Both the position numbers and the translations under genes were made by a program. The notes below the pieces were generated by a model. It was given only the letters and a program-made list of their open reading frames with translations. It did not search any database and was not told the DNA's origin. This document shows positions 48,301-57,400 of a DNA stretch of 64,000 nt, in pieces (position 1 is the stretch's first letter; every line of letters begins with the position of its first letter). The DNA lies in assembly GCA_036244855.1 (NCBI GenBank), contig BQKZ01001874.1:33155-97154 (forward strand), written 5' to 3'. Origin of the DNA: Temnopleurus reevesii (Eukaryota; Echinodermata; Echinoidea; Temnopleuroida; Temnopleuridae).

Positions 48301-50214
48301 AATATTACTCAGGTAACAAAAACAATTACTTTTAACATGACTGCATTTAAAACTCCATCCATTCTCCACAATGATGAAGCATTATTTCATCGTTTACTGG
48401 ACTAGATCGCGCTTGAACTTTTCTCATTCTTTGGTCGGTTAATCAATAGATATTGTATTCTTTTAAGAATGACTAACTTTGTTCATATGAATTACAATTA
48501 ACATTAACGACGAAATTTGCCGAAATGTCGTCATCACAAAATATCCATTCTGAAATATCCAACATTCATCATTTCACCACACTAACCACGAGCCGAACAG
48601 GGTTAACGTCATCAACATCAACATCAGAAACACAGCGCCACTCATCATGATCATCATTGGGGTTTTTTGTTGTAAACAATGTATGTAATAACACCACAAC
48701 TATCAAACAGAGTAATAAATTTGTTTTTCATAAAATTGATTAGAACCTCATTTCTTTTGCCGGTTTATTCTATTTACCTTTCAATAGTTGATTCAGTTAG
48801 TTTGACGATTTTTGTAAATCTCGTTTTCTCAACATCATAATCATCGTCATCTTACACATCGATCGCTATTTATTCATTACTTTGTCATTTTATTCAAATA
48901 GGGTGGCTGTTTCGGTAAAAAAAAAAACTTCTTGACTAAGGGGTTCATATTCATATTCAGCATATCGTCATCATCATTATTGAAACGTAATTAGTAAATC
49001 AAAATGTAAGCGCCTTCTTAGCACCCATTCGATGGATATTTCAGGGCAAACAAATATATGTATTCTTATCATTATCATTATCATCAAAATCATACTCATC
49101 ATTGCCACGACCACCATTACCATCACCATCGTCACTGCCTTAGTTGATGATGATCATCATAATCATGAACACCACCATCACCCATGATGCTTCGACTTAC
49201 CAGATAGAAATGTTGGCGTCAATGAAGTATGTAACGATGTTAGCCATTGCGCCTCCTGGGCAGATAGCTACGAGCATCATGCCTGTCACATAAGGACTTG
49301 GGAGCTTGAAGAAGAGTGTGATCATGAATGCTACTAGGGGGAACAGGATGAACTGTGTGAGGCAGCCTACCAATACTGATCCAGGAACCCTCCACTGACG
49401 CATCAATTCAACCTGGTATGAGAGGTCGTAAAGAATGACAGATACAAAATATGCCACTAAAATTACATTCATTTAATTCATATTTTAAAAAAGAAAAACA
49501 AACAGTTTGGGGCATTTTTATACTACTTATATAACATTCTGTTGGGATGTGCATTATTCACAACTTGCACATAATGAACAAATTGCCACTTATTGACAAT
49601 AATAATTAAAAATAAACTTATTTATTGTTGATGTGTACACCATTACCGTTGTGTCAAGATAACATATTATATTTGTTGCTTTAAGAGGGTTTTTGTCCCT
49701 AATGTAATGGCCCAAGTGCTGTGAACGGGCCTTGTAATCATTTAAGAAAGAGATAAATGATTTTTAAAAAAATCGTTACCTTTCCGATAGACGCCCCCAT
49801 AGCGAGATTGACGAGGGCAAACATAACGGTCATGATAATGGCCGTAACCGTACGAATATACTTGAGTTCACTCATCGACACAGCCATGGGATTGAAATCA
49901 GGAATGATCACCGACATAGTCTCATTCGTTTCGAACACCATGGACATCATCTCGTCGATCACCGATGGTAATTCCTCCTTCGTCGACATATGATCCATTG
50001 CCGATGTCATGGTAGTTTTCATTGCCGAAGACATTGATTCTTTCAATGCTAATATCACTCCCGACATCGTGTCGTTGTTCATGTCGTCCATCCCTTCATG
50101 AGTGAGTTTGACCGATGGCCATGATGTAGTTGACTCCCAGTCCCAACTCGCCTTTGCGCTGTCAGATGTGTTGGGCGTAAAGTGGTTCGATTTACTGTCG
50201 TCATAAAACGCCAT
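45222..50214 (-). CDS. SLC10-family (bile acid:sodium symporter fold) membrane protein, six exons
   Basis: Read on the minus strand: exons 49780-50214, 49201-49412, 47423-47627, 46316-46539, 45630-45823, 45222-45364. Phases agree, giving 1413 nt and 470 residues. Family recognition: LVGCLTQF in helix 2, the hallmark CPGG..ANIVTY motif (residues 196-207), GYVPIMLL, and helix pattern and length like SLC10 carriers. Layout: a long Met/Ser-rich N-terminus (about 113 residues, three N-glycosylation sequons) without a signal peptide, nine or so membrane helices, and an acidic C-tail. The family moves bile acids or steroid conjugates with sodium; substrates of invertebrate members are mostly unknown. 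The glutamate and glutamine of the family ETGxQN sodium-site motif appear replaced by N350 and H354, so sodium coupling is uncertain. It could be closer to the orphan SLC10 members than to NTCP/ASBT. Confidence 0.9.
45630..45823 (-). CDS. SLC10-like exon 5: last helix and start of cytoplasmic tail
   Basis: Phase 2 in, 1 out. The last membrane helix is IYSPLAAMFGIIYMVVYLTM. It is followed by an acidic tail VVSDEESSHQASAYLPINEE. The donor is CGAG/gtaggg. Confidence 0.88.
46316..46539 (-). CDS. SLC10-like exon 4: helices 6-8 with altered sodium-site motif
   Basis: Acceptor ctttcag; phase 0 in, 2 out (TCACTCAC/gtaata). It encodes helices IGVTGGLLAFTANSLFHLII and IYIATILVIIVGFAVAMFV, then RHTLATNAVFHNTSL. 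Aligning NTSL with NTQL of ASBT puts N350 at the position of the conserved Glu and H354 at the conserved Gln. Confidence 0.88.
47064..47245. repeat. AAT/GAT/AAC trinucleotide microsatellite in SLC10-like intron
   Basis: A long AATAATAAC/GATAAT run turning into AAG repeats. Asn-rich, Ile-rich and Tyr-rich open frames across it are artefacts. Confidence 0.97.
47423..47627 (-). CDS. SLC10-like exon 3: helices 4-5
   Basis: Phase 2 in (TG/C codes Cys216), phase 0 out. It encodes TSMVLITTVISMGYVPIMLL and a second long hydrophobic helix VAIVIIAVPLAIGVLIRSY. The alignment with ASBT in this region (ALGMMPL and VPVSIGM) is clear. The donor is ATG/gtatga. Confidence 0.9.
47708..47780 (-). mobile_element. 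tRNA-like sequence, probable SINE head, degenerate
   Basis: The inverse strand contains GTGGGTTCAAACCCAGGCGA, a good internal B-box, but the A-box side is weak. A functional tRNA is unlikely. Confidence 0.45.
47822..47990. mobile_element. GC-rich insertion with direct repeat CTCAAATTTGGCGCCCCC
   Basis: The phrase CTCAAATTTGGCGCCCCC occurs at 47822 and again about 72 bp later, with GGCGCCCC variants and a poly-C run between and after them. Its base composition differs sharply from the surrounding AT-rich intron, so insertion is likely, though no ends were defined. Confidence 0.5.
49201..49412 (-). CDS. SLC10-like exon 2: helices 2-3 with CPGG motif
   Basis: Acceptor taccag, phase 0 in; donor CTG/gtaagt, phase 2 out. 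It encodes VELMRQWRVPGSVLVGCLTQ, FILFPLVAFMI, then LVAICPGGAMANIVTYFIDA. C-P-G-G followed by A-N-I is the SLC10 fingerprint (S-N in ASBT, A202-N203 here). Q165 corresponds to the conserved Gln in the CQF segment of ASBT-type carriers. Confidence 0.92.
49780..50214 (-). CDS. SLC10-like exon 1: start, Met-rich ectodomain and first helix
   Basis: The start ATG at 50212-50214 has a favourable context (aaaATGG). Residues 1-113 are hydrophilic with three N-x-S/T sites (near residues 15, 47 and 97) and about 15 Met. The first membrane helix is TVTAIIMTVMFALVNLAMGA, near residues 120-140. The exon ends SIGK with donor AAG/gtaacg, phase 0. An upstream ATG at 50224 opens a short overlapping frame. Confidence 0.88.
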
Positions 50215-50224
50215 TTTCACGCAT
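50201..50224 (-). promoter_or_regulatory. Short upstream frame overlapping the SLC10-like start
   Basis: An ATG ten bases before the main ATG opens MRENGVL and ends at TGA inside the main coding region, in another frame. If the transcript starts upstream, this could lower translation of the main frame (inference). Confidence 0.5.
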
Positions 50225-50742
50225 TCGGTCTTTCAAAAATTTCAAACACTGCAGCAATTTTAGAACGATCAGAAATTGTTGTTACCAGAATAATGCAAAT
50301 TATCCCGGTTTAGTTGGAGCGTCTATTAACTTTTTGACTGTTTTCTAAAATACACCCGTGTCTGAAACAAGTCAACAAAATGAAGAACGCCCTATTCCAC
50401 TCCTTTGTTACAGGATATCAAGTCTAATAAACATTGGCCATAAATTTATTATTACCAGCACATTCTAGGGAAGCATAGCGCACACAAGGTAATATTTCAT
50501 TTGCAATAAAGGCAGTTGTAGCGCAAAGGGTTTCTAAAATAACGCCTCTTGGTTGGGCAAGATGCGATATGATGGCAAACTAAACCGTATTAATCACATT
50601 GCTATTCACAATACACACTAAGATTAAAGAATACAACTTTGGACCTTCAGGTCTGTAAAGCAACACTGAGAGTACTAGCTCACGATGTGCAACATTAAAA
50701 AAAAATGTAATATTCTACAAAATACATGTATCTAAAAAATAT

Positions 50743-50814
50743 GCAGTTGTAGGATTCGAACCCGCCATAAAGGATCACTTAGGCAGACCGTTCACCGACT
50801 GAGCTGCTCGCTGC
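50743..50814 (-). mobile_element. tRNA-like sequence (tRNA pseudogene or SINE head)
   Basis: The inverse strand reads GCAGCGAGCAGCTCAGTCGG through to GCGGGTTCGAATCCTACAAC. A-box (AGCTCAGTCGGT) and B-box (GGTTCGAATCC) are close to consensus and the length is tRNA-like. The acceptor stem pairs only partly (GCAG/CTGC) and the T stem is imperfect, so a functional tRNA is doubtful. Confidence 0.6.
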
Positions 50815-51040
50815 TTTCGATTGATGTACGGATATGAAACTAGATATTTATTTATTTATGAAAACGTATTTAAACAGGATAACAAAATCAAGTATATACA
50901 AGGTAAAAATTGGTTTTCATCTTTGTCCTGGAAAATTCTGATCCGTCAACCGTGACAATTCATTTCCCGTGAAAACATGACAAAGTATTTCCCCGTGGCT
51001 ACCGGCAGTTCTATGTCATAATGTTCCTCGCTCAATAAGA

Positions 51041-51121
51041 GCCGATAAACAGCTCAGTTGGTAAATTGCATGCCCTTATATGAATCAAGCGATCCTTAAT
51101 GACTCGCGTTCGAACTGATAC
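51041..51121 (+). mobile_element. tRNA-like sequence, degenerate
   Basis: AAACAGCTCAGTTGGTAAAT resembles an A-box and GACTCGCGTTCGAACTGATA a B-box, about 50 bp apart. Stems are poor, suggesting a SINE head or tRNA pseudogene. Confidence 0.5.
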
Positions 51122-53443
51122 CGTTATTTTAAAAACGTATTGTAAAATTATGCACATTGAGGAAAGTGAAGAATATTGCACGTTTCTGAAAGAAATAATC
51201 AATGCTCCCAAAAGGGCGCTCCCATGTTGTGAAGTACAACAATGCTCCCTTCCTGTGTACATGCATCTTTTAGGCTGCCATTTTACTTCCTACTGTACAC
51301 CAAACTATAAAGCAACAATTAATTTTTTTTTATCTCAAGAGATGACGCAAACATTTAAGCTTATAGGGGTGGGTGCATGCCTCCGTAAACAAATTCCGTA
51401 TAACATGTATAAGGGGCAAAAAAAGGGAGGGCTTTTGTTTTGTCTGTTTGTACTTGTCACACCCATTTTAAACTTTAACTCGACCCTCAAAGACTGGTGT
51501 ATTCCTATATACTCGCCTGGCTAATTTTTCAATGTTTTTAATTGGTTTTCTTCAAAAATAAACTTTCAAAATTGTGTCAATCTATGGATACCATTATTGA
51601 ATTTGAACGAATACAAAATATTCATTATAAATCCCCATGGGACTATTCTTTGTTGTCATCATCGAGCCTGTTCATCAATCATCGTTTCAGATTATCGAAT
51701 TATTTCAAGATATCGTGTCAAGCATTATAAGAAAATAACGCGTCGTGTGGCATGGGCTAACCACGAATATACCATGTATCGGCACGATATATATGTTAAA
51801 AAATATGATGGTATGTATAACCATGGGTTTATTGTCTTCAAACTCGTGACAGTAACATGATAAGACTCTATCCCAATTACACCATCATTAGTTGCTGGTG
51901 TTTTTTCTTACCAATTTCTTATAACAATATGGCGGTGATGATACGCGGCTGAAAATTTTAACATGTCAAAAAACATGATTTGTATATCAATATGCGCTTT
52001 ATGTGCAGAATTTTTACAAAGTGAGAGCTGATAAATTTTGTTCTTATTTCATTGTAGAATTAAGTGTGCCAACAAATTTTCACTGTACTTATTTGTCATT
52101 TTTAGAGCTCTGCAGAAACACCTACCATTTCATGTATATGGTGAACAAAATAGTTTTCACATGATAAAGCATTATAACGTTACAATCACGCACCTAGAAA
52201 TTCATCTCAAAAGAAAGATCTGAATCAATTCATTTTCATCAATCATTCGGGAAAGTTTGAAAATAAATTTGATGGCGAAAACCAAACGTGCCCTCAGTGA
52301 ATGAAAAAAAGAAGAAAATAATAACTGTCAAACTCGAGAAAAATCTGACAATCTTTTCAAAGATTACACATTTCAAAGGTTCAATGATGTACTCTGGTGG
52401 GAATCCTTGAATTAGCAACTTTGGAAGAAATTTTGACAGATTTTATTGACGAACATTTCCACATTCACTTTGTCTTGTATTTTCTTTCCGTCTACGCCCA
52501 CAATCAAAGTTGATTATTACGGCATTTTAGGTGTAGATCGCGACCAAACTAATTTCTATCCAATCATTTCATTGTAATTAATCAAGTAGTTGTAATTATT
52601 ATATAAATTTACTTCAAACCATTTGCGTATCCGTTTGTGCATAGGTACCATTAAGTATCAAGTACTTAATGCCCAATATTAAGGTAACTCAAGTACAGAT
52701 ATTACCTTCATTTATACTCTAATGTAATATATTAGGATATCTACAGATTCGTACTCACAATCGTAATGATAACTTTGAATAAAGATTAAGTGATCCGTTC
52801 ATAGCCTATACCTATCACAAAATTATATTGATCATTTTAGGCCTAAACAATTTATGACAATGTATATATGCATAGATGTATATTTTTTTATATTATCATT
52901 ATTCTATCTTTTTAAATAGAAAAATAATGTTTCGTTGAACATAATTATTTACACACTGACCATTGACAGAAATGTATCAAAGGTCATTGCTATGCTACTA
53001 CTGGCTTTTCCGGGGGCGCATTCCAGTCTTTCACAGTTAGGGGAAGAAATGATCCAGCCCTGTACTGTGTCCTGCAAGTATATAACATTTAGAAAAAAAA
53101 ACTTTGTATATAACATTTAGACAAAAATTATATTACATGCAAAATTCAGAATACGGGATCAACATAATTCTTTACACAATAAATGCAGAAATAATGCAGA
53201 CATGCGACTCTCAAGAGAGAAAAAAGAGAGCACATGAGAATGAGAAAATTGGTACCCAGAATGAACTGGGGAGTTACCCGACATCATGACGTCACAGATT
53301 TCGTCAAAGTTGCCGACCTGTGGCCAGTAATAATGAAAGAAAGTGACTCAGTTATCCTCATCTTGCTAAACCGTAGACATGAACGCTGATGGCACACGGT
53401 TAAGACGCCTTTTATTTAAAGGGGAACTACACTCAGACATTAA

Positions 53444-53468
53444 ATTGCTATCATTTAATGATAGCAAT
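53444..53468. repeat. Perfect 12-bp-arm palindrome
   Basis: ATTGCTATCATT, one T, then AATGATAGCAAT. It lies just after AAAGGGGAACTACACTCAGA, a phrase typical of the end of some invertebrate dispersed repeats (from memory, not verified). Confidence 0.85.
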
Positions 53469-53855
53469 AAATGAAGAAAAGTAAGATGAACAAACTGAGA
53501 AAAATCGGATTAAGATAATTGTGAGCATTATTGCCCCCACCACATTTACGGATTCTGTTCAGCATAAAAAAAAGGTTGAGAACTTTCAGTGGATTGTCCA
53601 ATTTTGCTCAAATGTTCACAGTTTGTTCATCTCATTTTTTCCATCCACTGGCAGCACAATAACGAGGGATCGATTTCCCCGTGGCGAGCGGGGCGGGAAT
53701 ATATTTTTCCAGTTTCTGAGGAAGTTTCACGCAACGTACGAAAAGTTCTGGAAATACAGAGTTTTAAAGATTTCTTGCATTGGAGACAAAACTGGTGTAG
53801 TATACAGGAGGACTGGATGAAATGAAAAGACTTGTGGAAAACACTGACAACTATG

Positions 53856-54265
53856 AAGGTGAGGGGCTCGGGTGGAAGAGTGGGAGGAGGAGTATAGGAG
53901 GAGGTAGAGGAAGAGGAGGAGGAGGACAAGGTGGAGGCCAGCTAGAGGAGGATGAGGATTAGGATGAGGAAAGGAGGCGGAGGAATCAGGAGGAAGAGAA
54001 GTATATGAGATGGATGAGAGGAGGAGGAGAGGAGGAGTAGGCGGAGGAGGAGGAGGGGAGCAGGAGCGGAGGAGGAAGAGGAGCCTATATTTGATTTTTA
54101 AAAAAGAAGGAGGAGTAGGAGGAGGAAGAGGAGGAGGAAGAGCTAGGAGCCGGAGAGGAGGAGGATAGTTGGATTGAGGAGGATGAGGAAAGGGATCAAG
54201 AACAAGGTTGACCAGAGGGGAAGGGAAAAGAGGATCAAGGAAAGGAATTGTAGCTTGCCAAGGAA
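53856..54265. repeat. GGA-rich purine tract upstream of CRBN
   Basis: About 400 bp of nearly pure purine on the plus strand, with GGAGGA and GAGGAAGAGG units, ending about 110 bp before the CRBN start codon. Such tracts can form triplex or G-quadruplex structures and may overlap the promoter (inference). Confidence 0.9.
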
Positions 54266-54375
54266 GAAGTTATAAAATGAAGGAAATAACAAGGCCGAGT
54301 TGCTTTTGAGGACCGCACCGGTACTCTGCACTATTATCGTAGAATATTTTCGTATACGGACGGACGTAAACAAAC
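54266..54375 (+). promoter_or_regulatory. CRBN: Presumed CRBN 5' UTR and proximal promoter
   Basis: The sequence between the purine tract and the ATG has no TATA box. It shows short palindrome-like phrases (GACCGCACCGGT, CGTATACG). The transcription start is not determinable. Confidence 0.35.
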
Positions 54376-54487
54376 ATGGAGGACGAAGACGAACTTCTGG
54401 ACCACGAAGAAATTGAGCATCCGGTTAACGAAGACGAAGACAGCGATGAGGAGGAAGAAGATGATGATGACGATGATGATAACCATG
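54376..54487 (+). CDS. CRBN: CRBN exon 1: start codon and acidic N-terminus
   Basis: The ATG sits in a strong context (aaacATGG). 37 residues, nearly all Asp/Glu ([20 protein letters not shown], then a [17 protein letters not shown] run). Phase out is 1, donor CATG/gtaagt. Human CRBN also has an acidic stretch near its N-terminus. Confidence 0.9.
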
Positions 54488-57400
54488 GTAAGTATTTTAT
54501 GATAGAGATTGCTCTCATTTCACCTCTAAAAACGAGAAAATCGCAAACATGTAAATTACATTCTACGATTGATCAGTCCCACATGCTCATTTATGTGTCT
54601 AAAAATTGTACCATACCATAATTATAACAACACAGACGAGTAATTGGAATTATGGAAAACGTAATGTCACTAATCATATTATCTAAGTACAGAATGATAA
54701 AACAGGCCTTGGATGTCTGACTCTATACTAACTGGCCTCAGTTCCCACCCCGTTTGGGTTTGGACTTTAGTTGAAGTCTTGATGTGCCCGTGCCAATTGT
54801 TTTTTTTTTCTGGTGCTAGAATTTTATAAATCTACCAAACTATTTGTATTTCTTTACAATCTTAGGTTTTGGGATCTTTGAAAGATTGCGACTTCAGATC
54901 AGAGGCAGAATAGATCAAGACAAAGTGGTTAAAAGACCAGAAAAAATAACATATGATGCTTCACTTCCAACAACACATGCGGTAAGTCACATGATGTACG
55001 ATTAAATTTTTTAAGAAATTGAGACGTATGAAGGAGTTCTAGTGACTAGAACTGAAATCTATCTACATTATAGGAATTCAGTCCTAGGTTATGCTATTCT
55101 CTCTGTTACTTCAAAAATTTTCAATGATATTAACCTTTTTGTTCTAAACATTCTGGCCCGTATTCTTATACCAGGTTTAACTTAAACTAGAGTTTAAATC
55201 TGTGGTTTAAGTATGGGAAGCCAAAAAGAGGCTTGAATCTATAACAGTCGATGTTTAATTTACCAGCACATTTGGCACTCATAGTGTTAAAAACTGTCTT
55301 GGTATAAAAACTTACATAGTTTTCTGCATTATAAGATCATGGGAAAAGAGAGCACTTAACACAAGAATTATACAATTTAAATAAAGTTTTGGCACTTTCT
55401 GCTACCCATACTTAAACCATAGATTTAGATTCGAGTTTAAGTTAAACCTGATATCAGAATATGGGCCTCTGTGTTTAAGTATTTGTCATTCCCTACTCCT
55501 GGGTTCACAATTTTTAGTTTAATCAATTGAAATTAATGATTTAAAGGTAGCAATGTGACAAAAGGTTTATATCTAAATCTATTTATTGTAGAATGCATAG
55601 CTGAAAGAAAAATTGGAAGTTCATCCTCTTTGACTCCTAGTTCGTAAAATATGTTTTGATGAGTTTTAGGCCAACCCATGTGTGACATGAATCTAGTAAA
55701 TGAAAATACACATATAATGGAAATTGAAAAAAATTTAATAAAGACAAAAAAAAAAGCAGTTTGATGCTGCCTCCAATCTTAAAACAAATTCAGTCCAATT
55801 CATACTTTTATGATGACTCATTGAGCATCTATGTGTTGTGTTTGACTGGATTCTTGCTTGATTGTAACAAGATAAAAATTGCAGTGCTGCAGTTATTTTC
55901 ATAATAAATTGGGCTTTATATCTACTATGCACATCAAAATGGATCACAGTTGGAACACTGAGCCATTTCCAATTGTTTGGGCATGTATAATGATAACAGG
56001 TAAACAAGAAGTTTGACTTATGATGTAGCTGTAAAGGATAGACTTAATTTGACTTAGATACAGATTACAAAGACCCCAAAAATACATACATGTACATGAA
56101 CAAAGTTTTTTGGTTGCACCATGTGGGGCATAAGGTATCTTTCAACAGGTAGTCCTGAAAAGGACTCAACCAAAGTTCCTGAAGAAAGAAGAAATCACAC
56201 AATGTTCCAAATAGAGTCATATGTTCTCTTCTTTCTGGGAGAGCGTTTATCCGATATTCAATATTATTTATTGAAAGATACCTTATACACCACATGGCGC
56301 AACTGCAAAACTTTTCATATACTACACCATGCAAGCCTTTTGTCTGCACCAGCTTCCTTTGGCAAAAAAAATTATCCATATCCATATCCATAAAAATACC
56401 CAATCTCACTCAGGTGCTTTTTGGGTACCGGTAGGAAACAACTGTCTTGTGGTTGGTTTAGCAGTGTGCGCCTATCTGGGTAATAGTAATGTGAGCGCTA
56501 GGAACTGATAAAACACTAAATAATAAATGCTTTTTAATATTATTATATTTGTTTGTACAGTACCTTGGCTCAGATCTAGAGGAGTACAGTGGACGTACAG
56601 TGTTGGATGATGAGTGCTCTATATCACTGCCTCTAGTCCAGTTCCCAGGGGTAGTCCTGGTCCCAGGAGAGACCATTCCTCTACATCTCTTCAATCCTAG
56701 GCTCATCAGTATGATGAAACATATTCTACAGAACAATCGCACATTTGGTATGCTCTATGACAGGTCAGGATTCTTCTTTGTATCACGTTCCCTTATCAAC
56801 TTGTGTGTTTAAATCTATAAAACCTATTTTGAATACCAAAGCATATTATTCACCAGCACCCCTAAATGAAGCTGTAGCTCACATGTTTCTTTAGGAAATA
56901 AAATGATTTAAAATAAGCAACGAAACAACAATGCTCTTGTTTGTAATACATCATGGAATGAATCCATTTGAAATATGATATTTGCTCTTGCAAACTAGGT
57001 TTTGAGAGATATTTGTAATAAAGTTCACTTTTCTTTTCCAATAATTTGCATTGTTTCACTCCTGCTTAAGGTTGTTTAGTATCATATATGGTGAGATAAT
57101 GGTAGAGATCTGAATTACCAAGGAGAACAGAACATATTCAGATCCTGTATGGTTATGTCCAGTTTACATGTACTGTTTCTGCTGAAGAATTTGTCTTATT
57201 TACCCGATGCAAAGTCAAATATTGGTCTGAAAATTTGATAAATGAAGTTTGAGATCTGTCTATACATTTATTTTTAAAACACAAACTATCAGATTGGAGC
57301 CCAAGACAGTGCACGAAAATGAGATTGGAAATTGGTGATGGTATTATTCCTTCAGTACTGGAGTCAAGTAGGTCAGATATTTTTTTTGTAAGATACACTA

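Larger units (their letters stand above)
47628..49200. other. SLC10-like intron 2 with tRNA-like and GC-rich insertions
   Basis: Holds a tRNA-like B-box region (47708-47780), a GC-rich insert with a duplicated GGCGCCCCC phrase (47822-47990) and ATC-type simple repeats (about 49060-49190). No coding exon is needed between the flanking exons, whose phases match. Confidence 0.75.
50225..53400. other. Spacer between SLC10-like gene and CRBN
   Basis: It contains two tRNA-like stretches (50743-50814 minus, 51041-51121 plus). A 141-codon open frame at 51099-51524 has no recognisable domain, starts within the second tRNA-like stretch and is probably chance. The SLC10-like promoter must lie here, but no element is clear. 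Confidence 0.6.

Noticed and set aside
50743..50814. Functional tRNA gene on the minus strand
   Set aside because: The internal promoter boxes are good, but the acceptor and T stems pair poorly, so it is listed only as tRNA-like.
51099..51524. 141-codon plus-strand frame upstream of CRBN
   Set aside because: No recognisable domain, begins inside a tRNA-like element, and has a composition expected of chance frames. Kept as spacer.
53521..53825. Two overlapping about 80-100 codon frames before CRBN
   Set aside because: No family features, mutually exclusive frames, and no splice link to CRBN in phase; likely chance.
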